The notes beneath the pieces are model-generated. The model searched no databases. It was not told the DNA's origin and saw only the letters and a list, made by a program, of their open reading frames with translations. Shown piece by piece: positions 26,447 through 34,724 of a stretch of 64,000 nt of DNA (the first letter of the stretch is position 1; every line of letters starts with the position of its first letter). The translations under genes were made by a program, and so were the position numbers. The stretch lies in the NCBI RefSeq assembly GCF_011764545.1, contig NZ_AP022870.1:4200001-4264000 (forward strand), given 5' to 3'. Origin of the DNA: Phytohabitans flavus (GTDB lineage Bacteria > Actinomycetota > Actinomycetes > Mycobacteriales > Micromonosporaceae).

Positions 26447-27486
26447 GAGCCTGTGTCTGAACTTGTTGGGGTGGGTTGTGTTAGGGGTGTCGGGCTCGTC
26501 GTCGGGTCATGGTGAGGATGGCGGCCCAGTGGGTCATGGTTTCGTGGTGGTCGGTGAGTCGTTCGTAGTCGCGGGCGCAGCGGCGTCGTCGGCTGGTCCA
26601 GGCGAAGGTGCGTTCGACGACCCATCGGCGGGGAAGGATTTGTAGGCCGCGGATGGTGGGGTCGCGTCGGACGATCTCGATGGTGATGTCCCATAGTTCT
26701 TTCGCGGTGGTGATCAGGGCGTCGACGTGGTAGCCCTTGTCAGCCCACAGGTGTGTGATGCCGTGTCGGTCGGCGTCGGCGAGCAGGGCTCGGGCGGCGT
26801 GTTGGTCTTGGACGTTGGCGGGGGTGACTACGACGCCTAGTAGGAGGCCGAGGGTGTCGACGGTGATGTGGCGTTTGCGGCCGTTGACGCGTTTGTAGGG
26901 GTCGAAGCCGCTGGTGGAGGTGGGGACGGTGGCTTCGGCTGTTTCGGCCACGGATTGGGAGTCGATGCAGCCGGCGGATGGTTGTGGGTTGCGGCCCAGG
27001 GCTTGGCGGAGGTTGGCGCGGAGTCGGTCGGTCAGCTCGATCGTGTTCAGGTTGTCTGACCAGCGGGCGAACAGGCCGTAGACGGTCCGCCAGGGTGGGA
27101 AGTCCGCGGGCAGGGCCCGCCATTTCACACCGTTGTCGACCAGGTAGAAGATCGCGTCCAGGACCGCACGCCGGTGATGGCGTTCGGGTCGGCCACCGGA
27201 GGGCAGTTGGCAGGCCGGGACCGGTAGCAGCGGCTCCAGGATCGCCCACTGGGCGTCGGTCATGTCGGTCGGATACCGGCGGGTGCGGGTGAGACAACCG
27301 CACTGGCACGACACCGCCGTGGCAGGCTTGGCCTCGGTGAGCTGGGCAGGGTTCAATGACATCGCGGGCTCTTGAGGGTGGGTAGGTGTAGGAACCGTCT
27401 ACCTATCAAGAGCCCGTACCCATACCCCCCACGCCACGCCGAACACCCCTAACACACCACCACCAAACCAGTTCAGACACAGGCTC
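26447..27486 (-). mobile_element. IS5-family insertion sequence, 1040 bp
   Basis: Terminal inverted repeats GAGCCTGTGTCTGAACT (26447 on) and AGTTCAGACACAGGCTC (to 27486) are perfect over 17 bp. TATA on both sides (26443-26446, 27487-27490) is the probable target duplication. One intact transposase gene fills it, so it may still be active. Confidence 0.92.
26481..27362 (-). CDS. IS5-family transposase
   Basis: The 293-residue protein begins after a short Cys-containing leader with MTDAQWAILEPLLP, the DUF4096-type N-terminal domain of IS5/IS427 transposases, then GVKWRALPADFPPWRTVYGLF. The DDE catalytic core shows CIDSQSV (first Asp), THLWADKGYHVDAL (second Asp) and RRWVVERTFAWTSRRRR (Glu). 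Its length and motifs are complete, with no frameshift. It lies 34 bp inside the left IS end and 124 bp inside the right. Confidence 0.93.
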   Translation of the reverse strand: MSLNPAQLTEAKPATAVSCQCGCLTRTRRYPTDMTDAQWAILEPLLPVPACQLPSGGRPERHHRRAVLDAIFYLVDNGVKWRALPADFPPWRTVYGLFARWSDNLNTIELTDRLRANLRQALGRNPQPSAGCIDSQSVAETAEATVPTSTSGFDPYKRVNGRKRHITVDTLGLLLGVVVTPANVQDQHAARALLADADRHGITHLWADKGYHVDALITTAKELWDITIEIVRRDPTIRGLQILPRRWVVERTFAWTSRRRRCARDYERLTDHHETMTHWAAILTMTRRRARHP

Positions 27487-27590
27487 TATAGCGACAGCTA
27501 AATACCACGATCGCTGGCGTGCTCCGACTAGCATGCGGACAAACCGGCTAAAGCGCCCAACCCGAGGTGTCGCTGTGGCCAAGCCCGCGA

Positions 27591-27638
27591 GATCTAGTCG
27601 ACTTCCTGTCGTCCTGACGGCAGAAAGTCGACTAGATC
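27591..27638. repeat. Strong hairpin
   Basis: Arms GATCTAGTCGACTT (27591-27604) and AAGTCGACTAGATC (27625-27638) are perfect. The inner CTGTCGTC/GACGGCAG extends the stem with a mismatch. There is no T tract, so it is not a typical terminator. Confidence 0.75.
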
Positions 27639-27685
27639 CAGAGTTTCCGTCGGGAGGGCGCAGACTCGGCGCCGGAAGTCATTCC

Positions 27686-27725
27686 GGGGAAAGTCATGGT
27701 CGCTATGGCAGCAACAGACTTCCCC
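27686..27725. repeat. R3 hairpin, second copy
   Basis: GGGGAAAGTC pairs with GACTTCCCC around the conserved loop TCGCTATGGCAGCAACA. Compare 9398-9442. Confidence 0.75.
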
Positions 27726-27828
27726 AAAGCCCCGACCGGCGCTCAACGACCCGACCCAACCCGGCACTCCGCACAGCCTCGCAGAACGCCCAAGTCATCG
27801 CCATGATCAAACTAGGCTGAGTGGCACT

Positions 27829-27865
27829 GGGTCCGGACCACCACGGACGTCGCGGTAGCTCAATC
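27829..27865 (-). repeat. R1 half-copy (left module)
   Basis: On the minus strand: GAGCTACCGCGACGTCCGTG then GTGGTCCGGACC, stopping exactly at the central palindrome. The right module is replaced by the sequence that also adjoins the half-copy at 26251. Confidence 0.8.
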
Positions 27866-28114
27866 TCATAGCCTGTGGCGAATGTCCGCGATGCGCGCCG
27901 CGCCCACGGGGCTGAGCCTCATGATCCGGTCGTGGCTCTGTCCAGCAACGACCGGACGGTCCGGAGCGCTGGCCGAAACGGTCTATCATCCGCCCGAACG
28001 GACATGCCGCACAGGCAGTGGCGTTTGGCGGACAGAGTGTGCGCTTCCGGCCGTCGATCTCCGCTGACCCTCGCAAGTGCAAATGACCATGCGGGCACAC
28101 AGCAAGGAGAATCC

Positions 28115-29401
28115 ATGACACGTAGAGGTCGGTCGCGCCGTTCCGCGCTGCGAGTGGCTCTCGCCGCGGCCGTCGCGCTCTCGTCGCCACTCCTCCTAAG
28201 CTCAACGGGCACGCCGGCATCGGCCACCCCGCCCACGCCCAACGCCGTTGTCACCTGGGACGCTCTCGCCCAGGAGTCCATTTGGGACGTCGCGCAGCAG
28301 GGCCCGCACGTGCAGGCTCGCAGCTTCTCGATCATCCACGGCGCGATCTACGACGCGGTCAACGCGATCGCGCGCAAGCCGTACCAGCCGTACCTCGGTG
28401 CCCCGCCGGCGACGGGCAGTGAGTCGGTTGACGCCGCAGTGGCGACGGCGGCGTTCCGCACGCTGGAGTGGCTCTTCCCGGCTCAGCAGGCGGCGCTCCA
28501 GACGAAGTACGACAACTTCATGGCCGGTGTCCCCAACGGCTCGTCGAAGACGGCCGGCGCGGCGATCGGGCAGAAGACCGCGAACACGATGATCGCGTTC
28601 CGGACGAACGACGGCGCGTTCGGCTCGCGCCTGTGGCGGGAGGGCACCGGTCCCGGCCAGTGGCGCCGTACCCCGCCCGGGTTCGGCTCGGACGGCGGCT
28701 GGGTGATGGACCTGAAGCCGTTCCTGATTCCGGACGCGACGATGTTCACCACGTCCGGCCCGCCGGCGCTGACCAGCGCGCAGTACACGCGGGACTTCAA
28801 CGAGGTCAAGGCGATCGGTGCGGCGAACAGCACCATCCGTACCCCCGACCAGACCGACTCCGCGCGGTGGTGGCACGACCGCAGGCTCACCGAGTGGGAG
28901 ATCAAGCGGCAGCTCGCCGTCAAGAACCGGCTGACCAACCTGCAGGCGGCGCGGATGTTCGCGATGGTCGACATGACCGAGATGGACGCGCTCATCGCCT
29001 GCTACTACGAGAAGTACCGGTGGAGCTTCTGGCGCCCGTTCACCTCGATCCCCGAGGCGGGCACCGACGGCAACCCGAACACGGTGGCCGACCCTGCCTG
29101 GACGCCGCTGCTCATCACGCCGCCGCACCCTGACTACACCTCCGGCCACGCCTGCTTCACGGCCGCGTCGATGGGTGCTCTGGCGTACTTCTACGGCACC
29201 GACCGGATGTCCTTCAGCGCGACGAGCGCCGACACCGGCACCACCCGGCACTTCGACCGCTTCTCCGAAGCGGTCGCCGAGGTCATCGAGGCCCGGATCT
29301 GGGGTGGCATCCACACCCGTACCGCTGACGTGCAGGGCGCGCTCATCGGCGCCAGGACGCTGGCGTACATGATTCCGCGCTACTTCAGGCCGACCCGCTA
29401 G
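28115..29401 (+). CDS. Secreted vanadium-dependent haloperoxidase/PAP2 family enzyme
   Basis: The 428-residue protein has a signal peptide (RRSALRVALAAAVALSS, cleavage near ASA at 36) and the three vanadate-pocket motifs: KYRWSFWRP (K-x6-RP), YTSGHA (SGH) and ARIWGGIHTRTAD (R...H...D). This set defines the vanadium haloperoxidase/PAP2 superfamily. It would halogenate substrates with peroxide, or act as an acid phosphatase, outside the cell; sequence alone does not decide. AAGGAGA 4 nt before ATG 28115 fixes the start. A strong hairpin follows the stop. Confidence 0.88.
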   Translation: MTRRGRSRRSALRVALAAAVALSSPLLLSSTGTPASATPPTPNAVVTWDALAQESIWDVAQQGPHVQARSFSIIHGAIYDAVNAIARKPYQPYLGAPPATGSESVDAAVATAAFRTLEWLFPAQQAALQTKYDNFMAGVPNGSSKTAGAAIGQKTANTMIAFRTNDGAFGSRLWREGTGPGQWRRTPPGFGSDGGWVMDLKPFLIPDATMFTTSGPPALTSAQYTRDFNEVKAIGAANSTIRTPDQTDSARWWHDRRLTEWEIKRQLAVKNRLTNLQAARMFAMVDMTEMDALIACYYEKYRWSFWRPFTSIPEAGTDGNPNTVADPAWTPLLITPPHPDYTSGHACFTAASMGALAYFYGTDRMSFSATSADTGTTRHFDRFSEAVAEVIEARIWGGIHTRTADVQGALIGARTLAYMIPRYFRPTR

Positions 29402-29407
29402 GCCTAA

Positions 29408-29440
29408 GAGGAGGGCCGGGCCATAGGTCCGGCCCTCCTC
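29408..29440. terminator. Strong GC hairpin terminator
   Basis: GAGGAGGGCCGG and CCGGCCCTCCTC form a perfect 12-bp stem with a 9-base loop, 7 bp after the haloperoxidase stop. There is no T tract, as is common for actinobacterial terminators. Confidence 0.75.
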
Positions 29441-29446
29441 GCCGTC

Positions 29447-29452
29447 TACGCT
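29447..29452 (+). promoter_or_regulatory. -10 box of a probable leaderless promoter (EEP gene)
   Basis: TACGCT lies 7 nt before GTG 29460, directly after the terminator hairpin. Confidence 0.45.
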
Positions 29453-29459
29453 CTAGATC

Positions 29460-30569
29460 GTGCGCATCGGCACCTACAACGTGGAAAACCTCTTCAACCG
29501 CGCCCGAGCCCTCGACCAGCGCACCTGGTCGGCCGGGCGGCCCGCGCTGGAGGCGTACGAGCAGATCAGCGAGCTCCTCGAAGAGCCGCTGTACACACCG
29601 GACATCCAGGCCGGCATCCTGCGGCTGTTGCGCAGGCTCGACCTGCTGAACAGCGACACGGCCAAGTTCGCCCGCCTGCGGCAGAACCGCGGCCGCCTGC
29701 TCCGCCGCTCCAAAAAGGACGGCGTGCTGGTGGTGGCGAGGGGGCGCGGCGACTGGATCGGCTGGGTCGAGCTGACCACGGACCGCGTCGACGAGCAGGG
29801 CATGCTGAACACCGCGCGGGTCATCCACGACGTCGGCGCGGACATCCTCGGCGTGATCGAGGCGGAAAACCGCATCGCCCTCAAGCGCTTCACCGACGCC
29901 GGCCTGCTTGTCGGCGGCGCGCCGAGGTACCCGCAAGTGATGGTCGTGGACGGCAACGACGAGCGCGGTATCGACGTGGGCGTGCTCGCCACCGGCGCGT
30001 ACCCGCTTGTCTCCCAGCGCAGCCACGTGGACGACACCGACGAGGTGGGACGCGTGTTCAGCCGCGACTGCCCGGAGTACCACTTCGCCACCCCGAGCGG
30101 CGGCCGGCTCGTCGTGCTGGTCAACCACCTGAAGAGCAAGGGCTATGGCGGCAAGATCGCCTCGGACACCACCCGCCGCCGCCAGGCGAGCCGCATCGCG
30201 CAGATCTACCGCGACCTGGTGGCGGACGGCATCACGGACGTGGCGGTGGTCGGCGACCTCAACGACACCCCGGAGAGCGAGCCGCTGGCCCCGCTGCTGA
30301 CCGGCACGGACCTGCGCGACGTCTCGACCCACCCGTCCTTCGAGGACGGTGGACGCCCCGGGACGTACGGCTACTGCACGGCCCGCAACAAAATCGACTA
30401 CGTGCTGCTGTCGCCGTCGCTGTGGGCGCGCACGAAGGGCGGCGGCATCTTCCGCAAGGGCGTCTGGGGCGGCAAGCGCGGCGTGCTGTGGCCCATCTAC
30501 GACACGATGACCAAGGCTGTACACGCCGGCTCCGACCACGCCTGCATCTACGCCGACATCGACCTCTAG
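29460..30569 (+). CDS. Endonuclease/exonuclease/phosphatase-family protein
   Basis: The 369-residue protein has the EEP core: IGTYNVENLFNR at the start (catalytic Asn), GVIEAENRIAL (metal-binding Glu), VLVNHLKSKGYG (His), VVGDLNDTPESEPL (Asp/Asn pair) and SDHACIYADI at the end (catalytic Asp-His). It has no signal peptide, so it is cytosolic. Substrates in this fold range from DNA to inositol phosphates. The GTG at 29460 starts directly with the conserved motif, fitting a leaderless mRNA. An R1 repeat begins 5 bp after the stop codon. Confidence 0.88.
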   Translation: MRIGTYNVENLFNRARALDQRTWSAGRPALEAYEQISELLEEPLYTPDIQAGILRLLRRLDLLNSDTAKFARLRQNRGRLLRRSKKDGVLVVARGRGDWIGWVELTTDRVDEQGMLNTARVIHDVGADILGVIEAENRIALKRFTDAGLLVGGAPRYPQVMVVDGNDERGIDVGVLATGAYPLVSQRSHVDDTDEVGRVFSRDCPEYHFATPSGGRLVVLVNHLKSKGYGGKIASDTTRRRQASRIAQIYRDLVADGITDVAVVGDLNDTPESEPLAPLLTGTDLRDVSTHPSFEDGGRPGTYGYCTARNKIDYVLLSPSLWARTKGGGIFRKGVWGGKRGVLWPIYDTMTKAVHAGSDHACIYADIDL

Positions 30570-30574
30570 ATTTT

Positions 30575-30650
30575 TGAGCTACCGCGATGTCCGCGGTGGT
30601 CCGGACCGCTGCTCCCGCGGCCTCACCCTCCGCGATTCACAACCGAACCC
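30575..30650 (+). repeat. R1 repeat, full-length copy
   Basis: TTGAGCTACCGCGATGTCCG, GTGGTCCGGACCGCTGCTCC, CGCGGCCTCACCCTCC, GCGATTCACAACCG. It starts 5 bp after the EEP stop codon and may act as its 3-prime structure. Confidence 0.88.
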
Positions 30651-30696
30651 CGGCCGGCGCGGCCGGCACCGCGCCATCCGCCAGATCGGTGGAGGG

Positions 30697-31095
30697 TCAG
30701 CGGAGGCTGGTGGCCGCGCGGAGGTGGTCGAAGATGATCTGGTCGACGGGTGAGACGCGGTGGCGGTCGGCGTGCGTGAGCCAGGCGACTTCCTCGATCT
30801 CGCTGCTGGCGCGCAGTACGCCCGCGTAGTCGGCGGTGTAGCAGGTCATCCGGACTGTGATGCCGGTCGCGTGCCCGTGCGCCTGCGCCTCGAAGGTGCC
30901 GAGGTGCGCGGCGCTGTCCGGCGCAATCGCCACGCTCAACTCTTCGCGTATCTCCCGGACCAGCGTGTCGACGTCGCTCTCGCCCGGCTCCCGTTTGCCA
31001 CCCGGGAGGTAGTACACGTCCTTGCTCTTGGATCGGGTGCTGAGGACCGCACCCTCGACGAGGTGGATCCACGCGATCTTGTCGATGACGGCCAC
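30697..31095 (-). CDS. Nudix hydrolase
   Basis: The 132-residue protein carries a full Nudix box, GGKREPGESDVDTLVREI then REEL, near residues 32-54, with DKIAWIHLVEGAVL before it. The C-terminal part (ITVRMTCYTADYAG, EIEEVAWLTHADRH) fits MutT-like enzymes. It should hydrolyse a nucleoside diphosphate derivative. The GTG at 31095 gives the usual N-terminus MAVIDKIAW. Confidence 0.88.
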   Translation of the reverse strand: MAVIDKIAWIHLVEGAVLSTRSKSKDVYYLPGGKREPGESDVDTLVREIREELSVAIAPDSAAHLGTFEAQAHGHATGITVRMTCYTADYAGVLRASSEIEEVAWLTHADRHRVSPVDQIIFDHLRAATSLR

Positions 31096-31230
31096 CCGCC
31101 CATCATCAGAGTGGCCGCGCCGGCGATCAAGGGCCTTGCCGCCGGGTGGGCCTCTGGTCCTGGATGATGCTGGTCCCACAGCGACCGCGCGGACCCGGTT
31201 CCTTTGATCGGTTCGGTCGGGTGCGCGAAA

Positions 31231-31278
31231 GATCGTGGTATCCAACCGCCCCCAGAGAGGCAGTTCGATACCACGATC
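31231..31278. repeat. R2 hairpin, intact copy
   Basis: GATCGTGGTATC (31231-31242) pairs with GATACCACGATC (31267-31278). The loop holds AACCGCCCCCAGAGAGGCAG, close to the loop of the copy at 58878, and TGCCGGA follows. Confidence 0.8.
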
Positions 31279-31306
31279 TGCCGGACGGCTGCCCGCTTGA
31301 AGATCT

Positions 31307-33760
31307 CTAGTCGGCGGTACAGGTCGTGTCGTTGAGGGTGGCGGTGGTCGGGGGTGGGTTCGTGCCGCTGTACGTGGCCTGGAAGCCGAACGTCGCGTTG
31401 CCGCCAGCGGGGATGGTCGTGTTCCAGTCCTGGTTTGTCGCGGAAACCTGGGTGCCGCTCTGGGTGACCGTCGCGTTCCAGGCGTTGGTGATCGCCTGGT
31501 CGCCCGCGAACTCGAACCGCGCCGTCCACCCGCTCACCGGTGCCGCGCCGGCCGTGACCTTCATTTCGGCGACGAAGCCGTCCTGCCACTGGTTGCTTAC
31601 CGCGTAGCGGAAGGTGCACAAGGCCGTGCCCACCGTCTGCGTCGTCGCCGCGGCCTGCGTGGTGGGCGCGGGCGGCCGGGTGGTCGGCGCCGGCGGCGTG
31701 GCCTGCGGCGGCCGCGTTGTCTGGGCGGGCGGCCTCGGCGCGGGCGGCGTGGTCTTCGCGGGCGGTGTCGTCTGGGCGGGCGCTGCCGTCTGGGCGGGCG
31801 GCGAGGTGGGGCGGCCCGCGTAGCTGAGGCCGAAGCCGTACGGGAACAGGGCCGGCTTGCCGTCGCCGGCGTTGATGGGCTGCTGGGCCACGTTGCGCAT
31901 CCAGGTCATCGGCAGCTTCGCGCTCGGGTTGTAGTCGCCGAACAGTACGTCCGCCACGCCCTGCCCCTCGGTGCCGGGCAGCCACGCGGCGACCAGCGCC
32001 GCCCACCCGCCGACCTGCGCGGCGATGTCCAGCGGGCGGCCCGAGACCAGGACCACGATCACGGGTACGCCCGACGCGCGCAGCCGCGACAGCACCCGCA
32101 GGTCGGCGCTGTCCAGCCCCATCGCACCGGTGCGGTCGCCCTGTCCCTCGGCGTACGGGGTCTCCCCCACCACCGCGATCGCCGCCCGGTACGAGGAGTC
32201 GATGCCGGTGCCGTCCCGGTTGTACGTGACGGTGGCGCCCGAGCCGACCGTCTTGCGGATGCCCTGAAGGATCGTGGTACCCGGCGTGATGTTGCCGGCC
32301 GAGCCCTGCCACGAGATCGTCCAGCCGCCGGACTGGAGGCCGATGTCGTCGGCGCTCTTGCCGGCCACGAAGATCTTGCCGCCGCCCTTGGCGAGCGGCA
32401 GGACCTTGCCCTCGTTCTTGAGCAGCACCTGCGAGCGGCGTACGGCGTCGCGGGCCAGGTCGCGGTGCGCCTGGTTGCCCACCGTGGGGGTGAGCGCGCG
32501 GTCGGTGAAGCGCCGCTCGAAGAGGCCCAGCTCGAACTTCTTGGTCAGGATGCGGCGGTTGGCGTCGTCGATCCGCTCGATCGGGATGCGGCTGGCGTCC
32601 ACCTCGTTGCGCAGCAGTTGGAGGAACTGCCTGTAGTCCGTCGGCACCATCACCATGTCGATGCCCGAGTTGATGGCGGTGGCGATCTCCGCACCGGTGA
32701 AGCCGCGCTGCCCGTCGATCTGGTCGATGCCGGCCCAGTCGGAGACCACGAACCCGGTGAAGCCCAACTCGCCCTTGAGCAGGTCGGTGAGCAGTCGCCC
32801 GTGGCTGTGCAGCTTCTGCCCGTTCCAGCTGCTGAAGGAGACCATGATCGAGCCGACGCCCTGCGAGATGGCCGCCTGGAACGGAGGCAGGTGTACGGCC
32901 CGCAGCTCCGCCTCGGAGATTTCGGTGTTGCCCTGGTCGCGACCGCCGCTCGTGCCGCCGTCGCCGACGTAGTGCTTGGCCGTGGCAAGGATCGACGTGG
33001 GCCCGCCGAGGTCGCCGCCCTGGAGCCCGCCGATGATCGAGGTCATCGCGGTCGGGATCTCGGCCTGCTCACCGAACGACTCGTACGTGCGCCCCCACCT
33101 GTCGTCGCGCGCCACACAGACGCACGGCGCGAACGTCCAGTCGATGCCGGTGCCGGCGACCTCCTCCGCGGTGGCCCGGCCGACCGCCTGTACGAGCCCC
33201 GCGTCCCGGGTGGCGCCGAGGCCGATGTTGTGCGGGAAGATCGTCGCGCCGCGCACGTTGTTGTGCCCGTGCACGGCGTCGATGCCGTAGATGATCGGGA
33301 TGCCCAGCGGCGTGGCCTGCGCCGCGCTCTGAAACCCGTCGTACATGTCCGCCCACCCGGTCGGGCTGTTGTCGGCCGGCGCCGAGCCGCCGCCGGAGAG
33401 GACCGAGCCGATCCGGTACGCCGCGATGTCCTGCGGGCTGGTCAGCGCGGCCCGGTCCACCTGGGCGAGCTGGCCGAGCTTGTCTTCCAGCGTCATCCGC
33501 CCGAGCAGGTCGGCGACCCGGGCCGGCACCGGCTGCGCCGGGTCCTGGTACACCGGAGCGGCCCGGCCCGCCGTCGCGCCCGCGTCGTGCGCCGGCCCGA
33601 CGAGATCCAGCGCCGAGGCGACGAGCGTGGCCGCGGCCAGGCACACGCAGACGACCGTGACCGCGATCATCGTGCGCCCGTGGCCGTCCAGGCGCGGGAT
33701 CTTGCGGTGCTGCGCCGGAGCGTTGGGCTCCTCGTCCTCGGTGGGGGGTGTCGCGGGCAT
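31307..33760 (-). CDS. Secreted GH3 beta-glucosidase with C-terminal CBM2
   Basis: The 817-residue protein has an N-terminal membrane or signal segment (MIAVTVVCVCLAAATLVASAL at 31-51). The GH3 N-domain follows (RVADLLGRMTLEDKLGQL, IIYGIDAVHGHNNV, ATAKHYVGDGGTSGG, with nucleophile Asp in GFVVSDWAGID), then the GH3 C-domain (VLLKNEGKVLPL, VAAWLPGTEGQGVADVLFGD). A Pro/Thr/Ala linker of about 60 residues leads to CBM2 (ALCTFRYAVSNQWQDGFVAEM to NDTTCTAD, with the two end Cys). It would release glucose from cello-oligosaccharides while bound to cellulose. AAGGAG before ATG 33760 fixes the start. The long positively charged n-region could make it membrane-anchored. Confidence 0.93.
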   Translation of the reverse strand: MPATPPTEDEEPNAPAQHRKIPRLDGHGRTMIAVTVVCVCLAAATLVASALDLVGPAHDAGATAGRAAPVYQDPAQPVPARVADLLGRMTLEDKLGQLAQVDRAALTSPQDIAAYRIGSVLSGGGSAPADNSPTGWADMYDGFQSAAQATPLGIPIIYGIDAVHGHNNVRGATIFPHNIGLGATRDAGLVQAVGRATAEEVAGTGIDWTFAPCVCVARDDRWGRTYESFGEQAEIPTAMTSIIGGLQGGDLGGPTSILATAKHYVGDGGTSGGRDQGNTEISEAELRAVHLPPFQAAISQGVGSIMVSFSSWNGQKLHSHGRLLTDLLKGELGFTGFVVSDWAGIDQIDGQRGFTGAEIATAINSGIDMVMVPTDYRQFLQLLRNEVDASRIPIERIDDANRRILTKKFELGLFERRFTDRALTPTVGNQAHRDLARDAVRRSQVLLKNEGKVLPLAKGGGKIFVAGKSADDIGLQSGGWTISWQGSAGNITPGTTILQGIRKTVGSGATVTYNRDGTGIDSSYRAAIAVVGETPYAEGQGDRTGAMGLDSADLRVLSRLRASGVPVIVVLVSGRPLDIAAQVGGWAALVAAWLPGTEGQGVADVLFGDYNPSAKLPMTWMRNVAQQPINAGDGKPALFPYGFGLSYAGRPTSPPAQTAAPAQTTPPAKTTPPAPRPPAQTTRPPQATPPAPTTRPPAPTTQAAATTQTVGTALCTFRYAVSNQWQDGFVAEMKVTAGAAPVSGWTARFEFAGDQAITNAWNATVTQSGTQVSATNQDWNTTIPAGGNATFGFQATYSGTNPPPTTATLNDTTCTAD

Positions 33761-33873
33761 GCGGGACTCCTTGGTGGACAAGCCGAGTTTGCCGCCGATC
33801 AGGTACCGACGGAAGTGCCCTTGATCCCGCAGTGACCCGAATCTATGCGCATCCCCGCGACGGGTCAACCCGG

Positions 33874-33939
33874 CTGTTGATCAGGGACTTCGTGTGGCGA
33901 CACGCCGCCCGACACACCCACCAACTCCCTGATCAACAG
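33874..33939. repeat. R4 hairpin
   Basis: CTGTTGATCAGGGA (33874-33887) and TCCCTGATCAACAG (33926-33939) are perfect 14-bp arms around a GTGTGGCG/CGCCGCCCGACACAC loop. The left arm plus six further bases recurs at 12414. It lies between divergent genes, so it is not a simple terminator. Confidence 0.75.
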
Positions 33940-33978
33940 CAGGAACTGGGGGGTGCGCTGGTCGCGGACAATGCGAGC

Positions 33979-34610
33979 ATGGGGGAGCTGGATGGGCTTG
34001 GAGTTATTGGGATTGCGCACTTGCGGGGTGGGGGTTGGGGGCGGTGCGCACTGGGTTGGCGATGTTGTACGTGCGGGGGGCCGTGAGCGCTCGCGACGGT
34101 ACTGTTCGGCGTAGTGGTCGGGTGCCGCGCGGGGCCGAGCCGCTGGAGTTGGCGCTGTTCGGGGCCTTGGAGGGCGAGCTGCGGCCGCGCCAGCTCGCCG
34201 ACCGGCAGTGGGTGCGGGAGGCGATCGGCGACGTCCGGCGGGACCTGATCCGCCGCGGGCTGGTCCGACCGCAGCGGCGCCGGGTGCTGCTGCCGCTGGC
34301 CCTGGTGGTCGTACCGCCGTGGCTGCTGGGACGGCTCATCGAAGTGGTCAGCGTCCACATCGGACTCCTGACGAGCGTGGTGCTGGTCGCCGTCGCCTGC
34401 TGGTTCCTGCCGCGGCGTACCCTCGCCGGCGCCCGCGCGCTGCGCCAGCTCCAGGCCCGGTACCCCGCGCCGACCGACTCGGACCGCGTGACGCCTGATG
34501 GCATCGGGCCGGCTGTCGCCCTCTACGGCCCGGCGGCCCTGGTCGCCACAATGCCGCGCTTCGCCCGCGAGGCCGGCCTAACGCGCTTCGGCGGCACCGA
34601 CGCGGCCTAG
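33979..34610 (+). CDS. TIGR04222-like membrane protein, probable frameshift
   Basis: From ATG 33979 the sequence reads MGELDGLGVIGIAHLRGG; the following AVRTGLAMLYVRGAVSARDGTVRRSG is in another frame. One extra G in the G5 run at 34037-34041 joins them into the RGG...AVRTGL...RGAV pattern of the TIGR04222 family. Later parts show LALFGALEGELRPRQLAD, a hydrophobic segment LLPLALVVVPPWLLGRLI and another at HIGLLTSVVLVAVACWFL. The family consists of actinobacterial membrane proteins of unknown role. If the break is real, the protein could start at TTG/GTG near 34035. Confidence 0.5.
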
Positions 34611-34706
34611 CGGCCTTACGCCGGGGCCGCAGAGCAAGCGAAGCCCGCGAGGCGGCCTTACGCGCTTCGGCGCCGCCCACGCGCCATGGCGGCCTGACGC
34701 CGGGGG
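34563..34706. repeat. Imperfect tandem duplication at a gene end
   Basis: About 64 bp starting GCCCGCGAGGCCGGCC (34563) is repeated about 80 bp later (34643, GCCCGCGAGGCGGCC), both containing TACGCGCTTCGGCG-like and GACGCCGGGG-like strings. The first copy encodes the last residues and stop of the membrane protein gene. Confidence 0.6.
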
Positions 34707-34724
34707 TGACGCGGCGTAGCCGCT

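Larger units (their letters stand above)
26421..27512. repeat. R2 hairpin split at its apex by an IS element
   Basis: The left arm GATCGTGGTATTTAGCTG... (26421-26446) and the right arm ending ...AAATACCACGATC (27487-27512) are a 26-bp inverted repeat with one mismatch. The IS element occupies the loop centre. TCCGGCA flanks the left arm; in the intact copies at 31231 and 58878 the mirror TGCCGGA flanks the right arm. Confidence 0.85.
27513..28114. other. Repeat-rich intergenic region upstream of the haloperoxidase
   Basis: About 600 bp without a supported gene. It holds a 14-bp-arm hairpin (27591-27638), an R3 hairpin (27686-27725), a coding-like module shared with the 26.2-kb region (27751-27828) and an R1 half-copy (27829-27865). 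From 27870 to 28100 I see no structure beyond the ribosome binding site AAGGAGA at 28104-28110. Confidence 0.5.

Noticed and set aside
26050..28100. Retron or structured-RNA operon around the IS
   Set aside because: There is no reverse transcriptase or effector gene; the only protein is the IS5 transposase.
29408..29440. Riboswitch or attenuator before the EEP gene
   Set aside because: It is a simple 12-bp hairpin right after a stop codon and the next gene appears leaderless, so terminator is sufficient.
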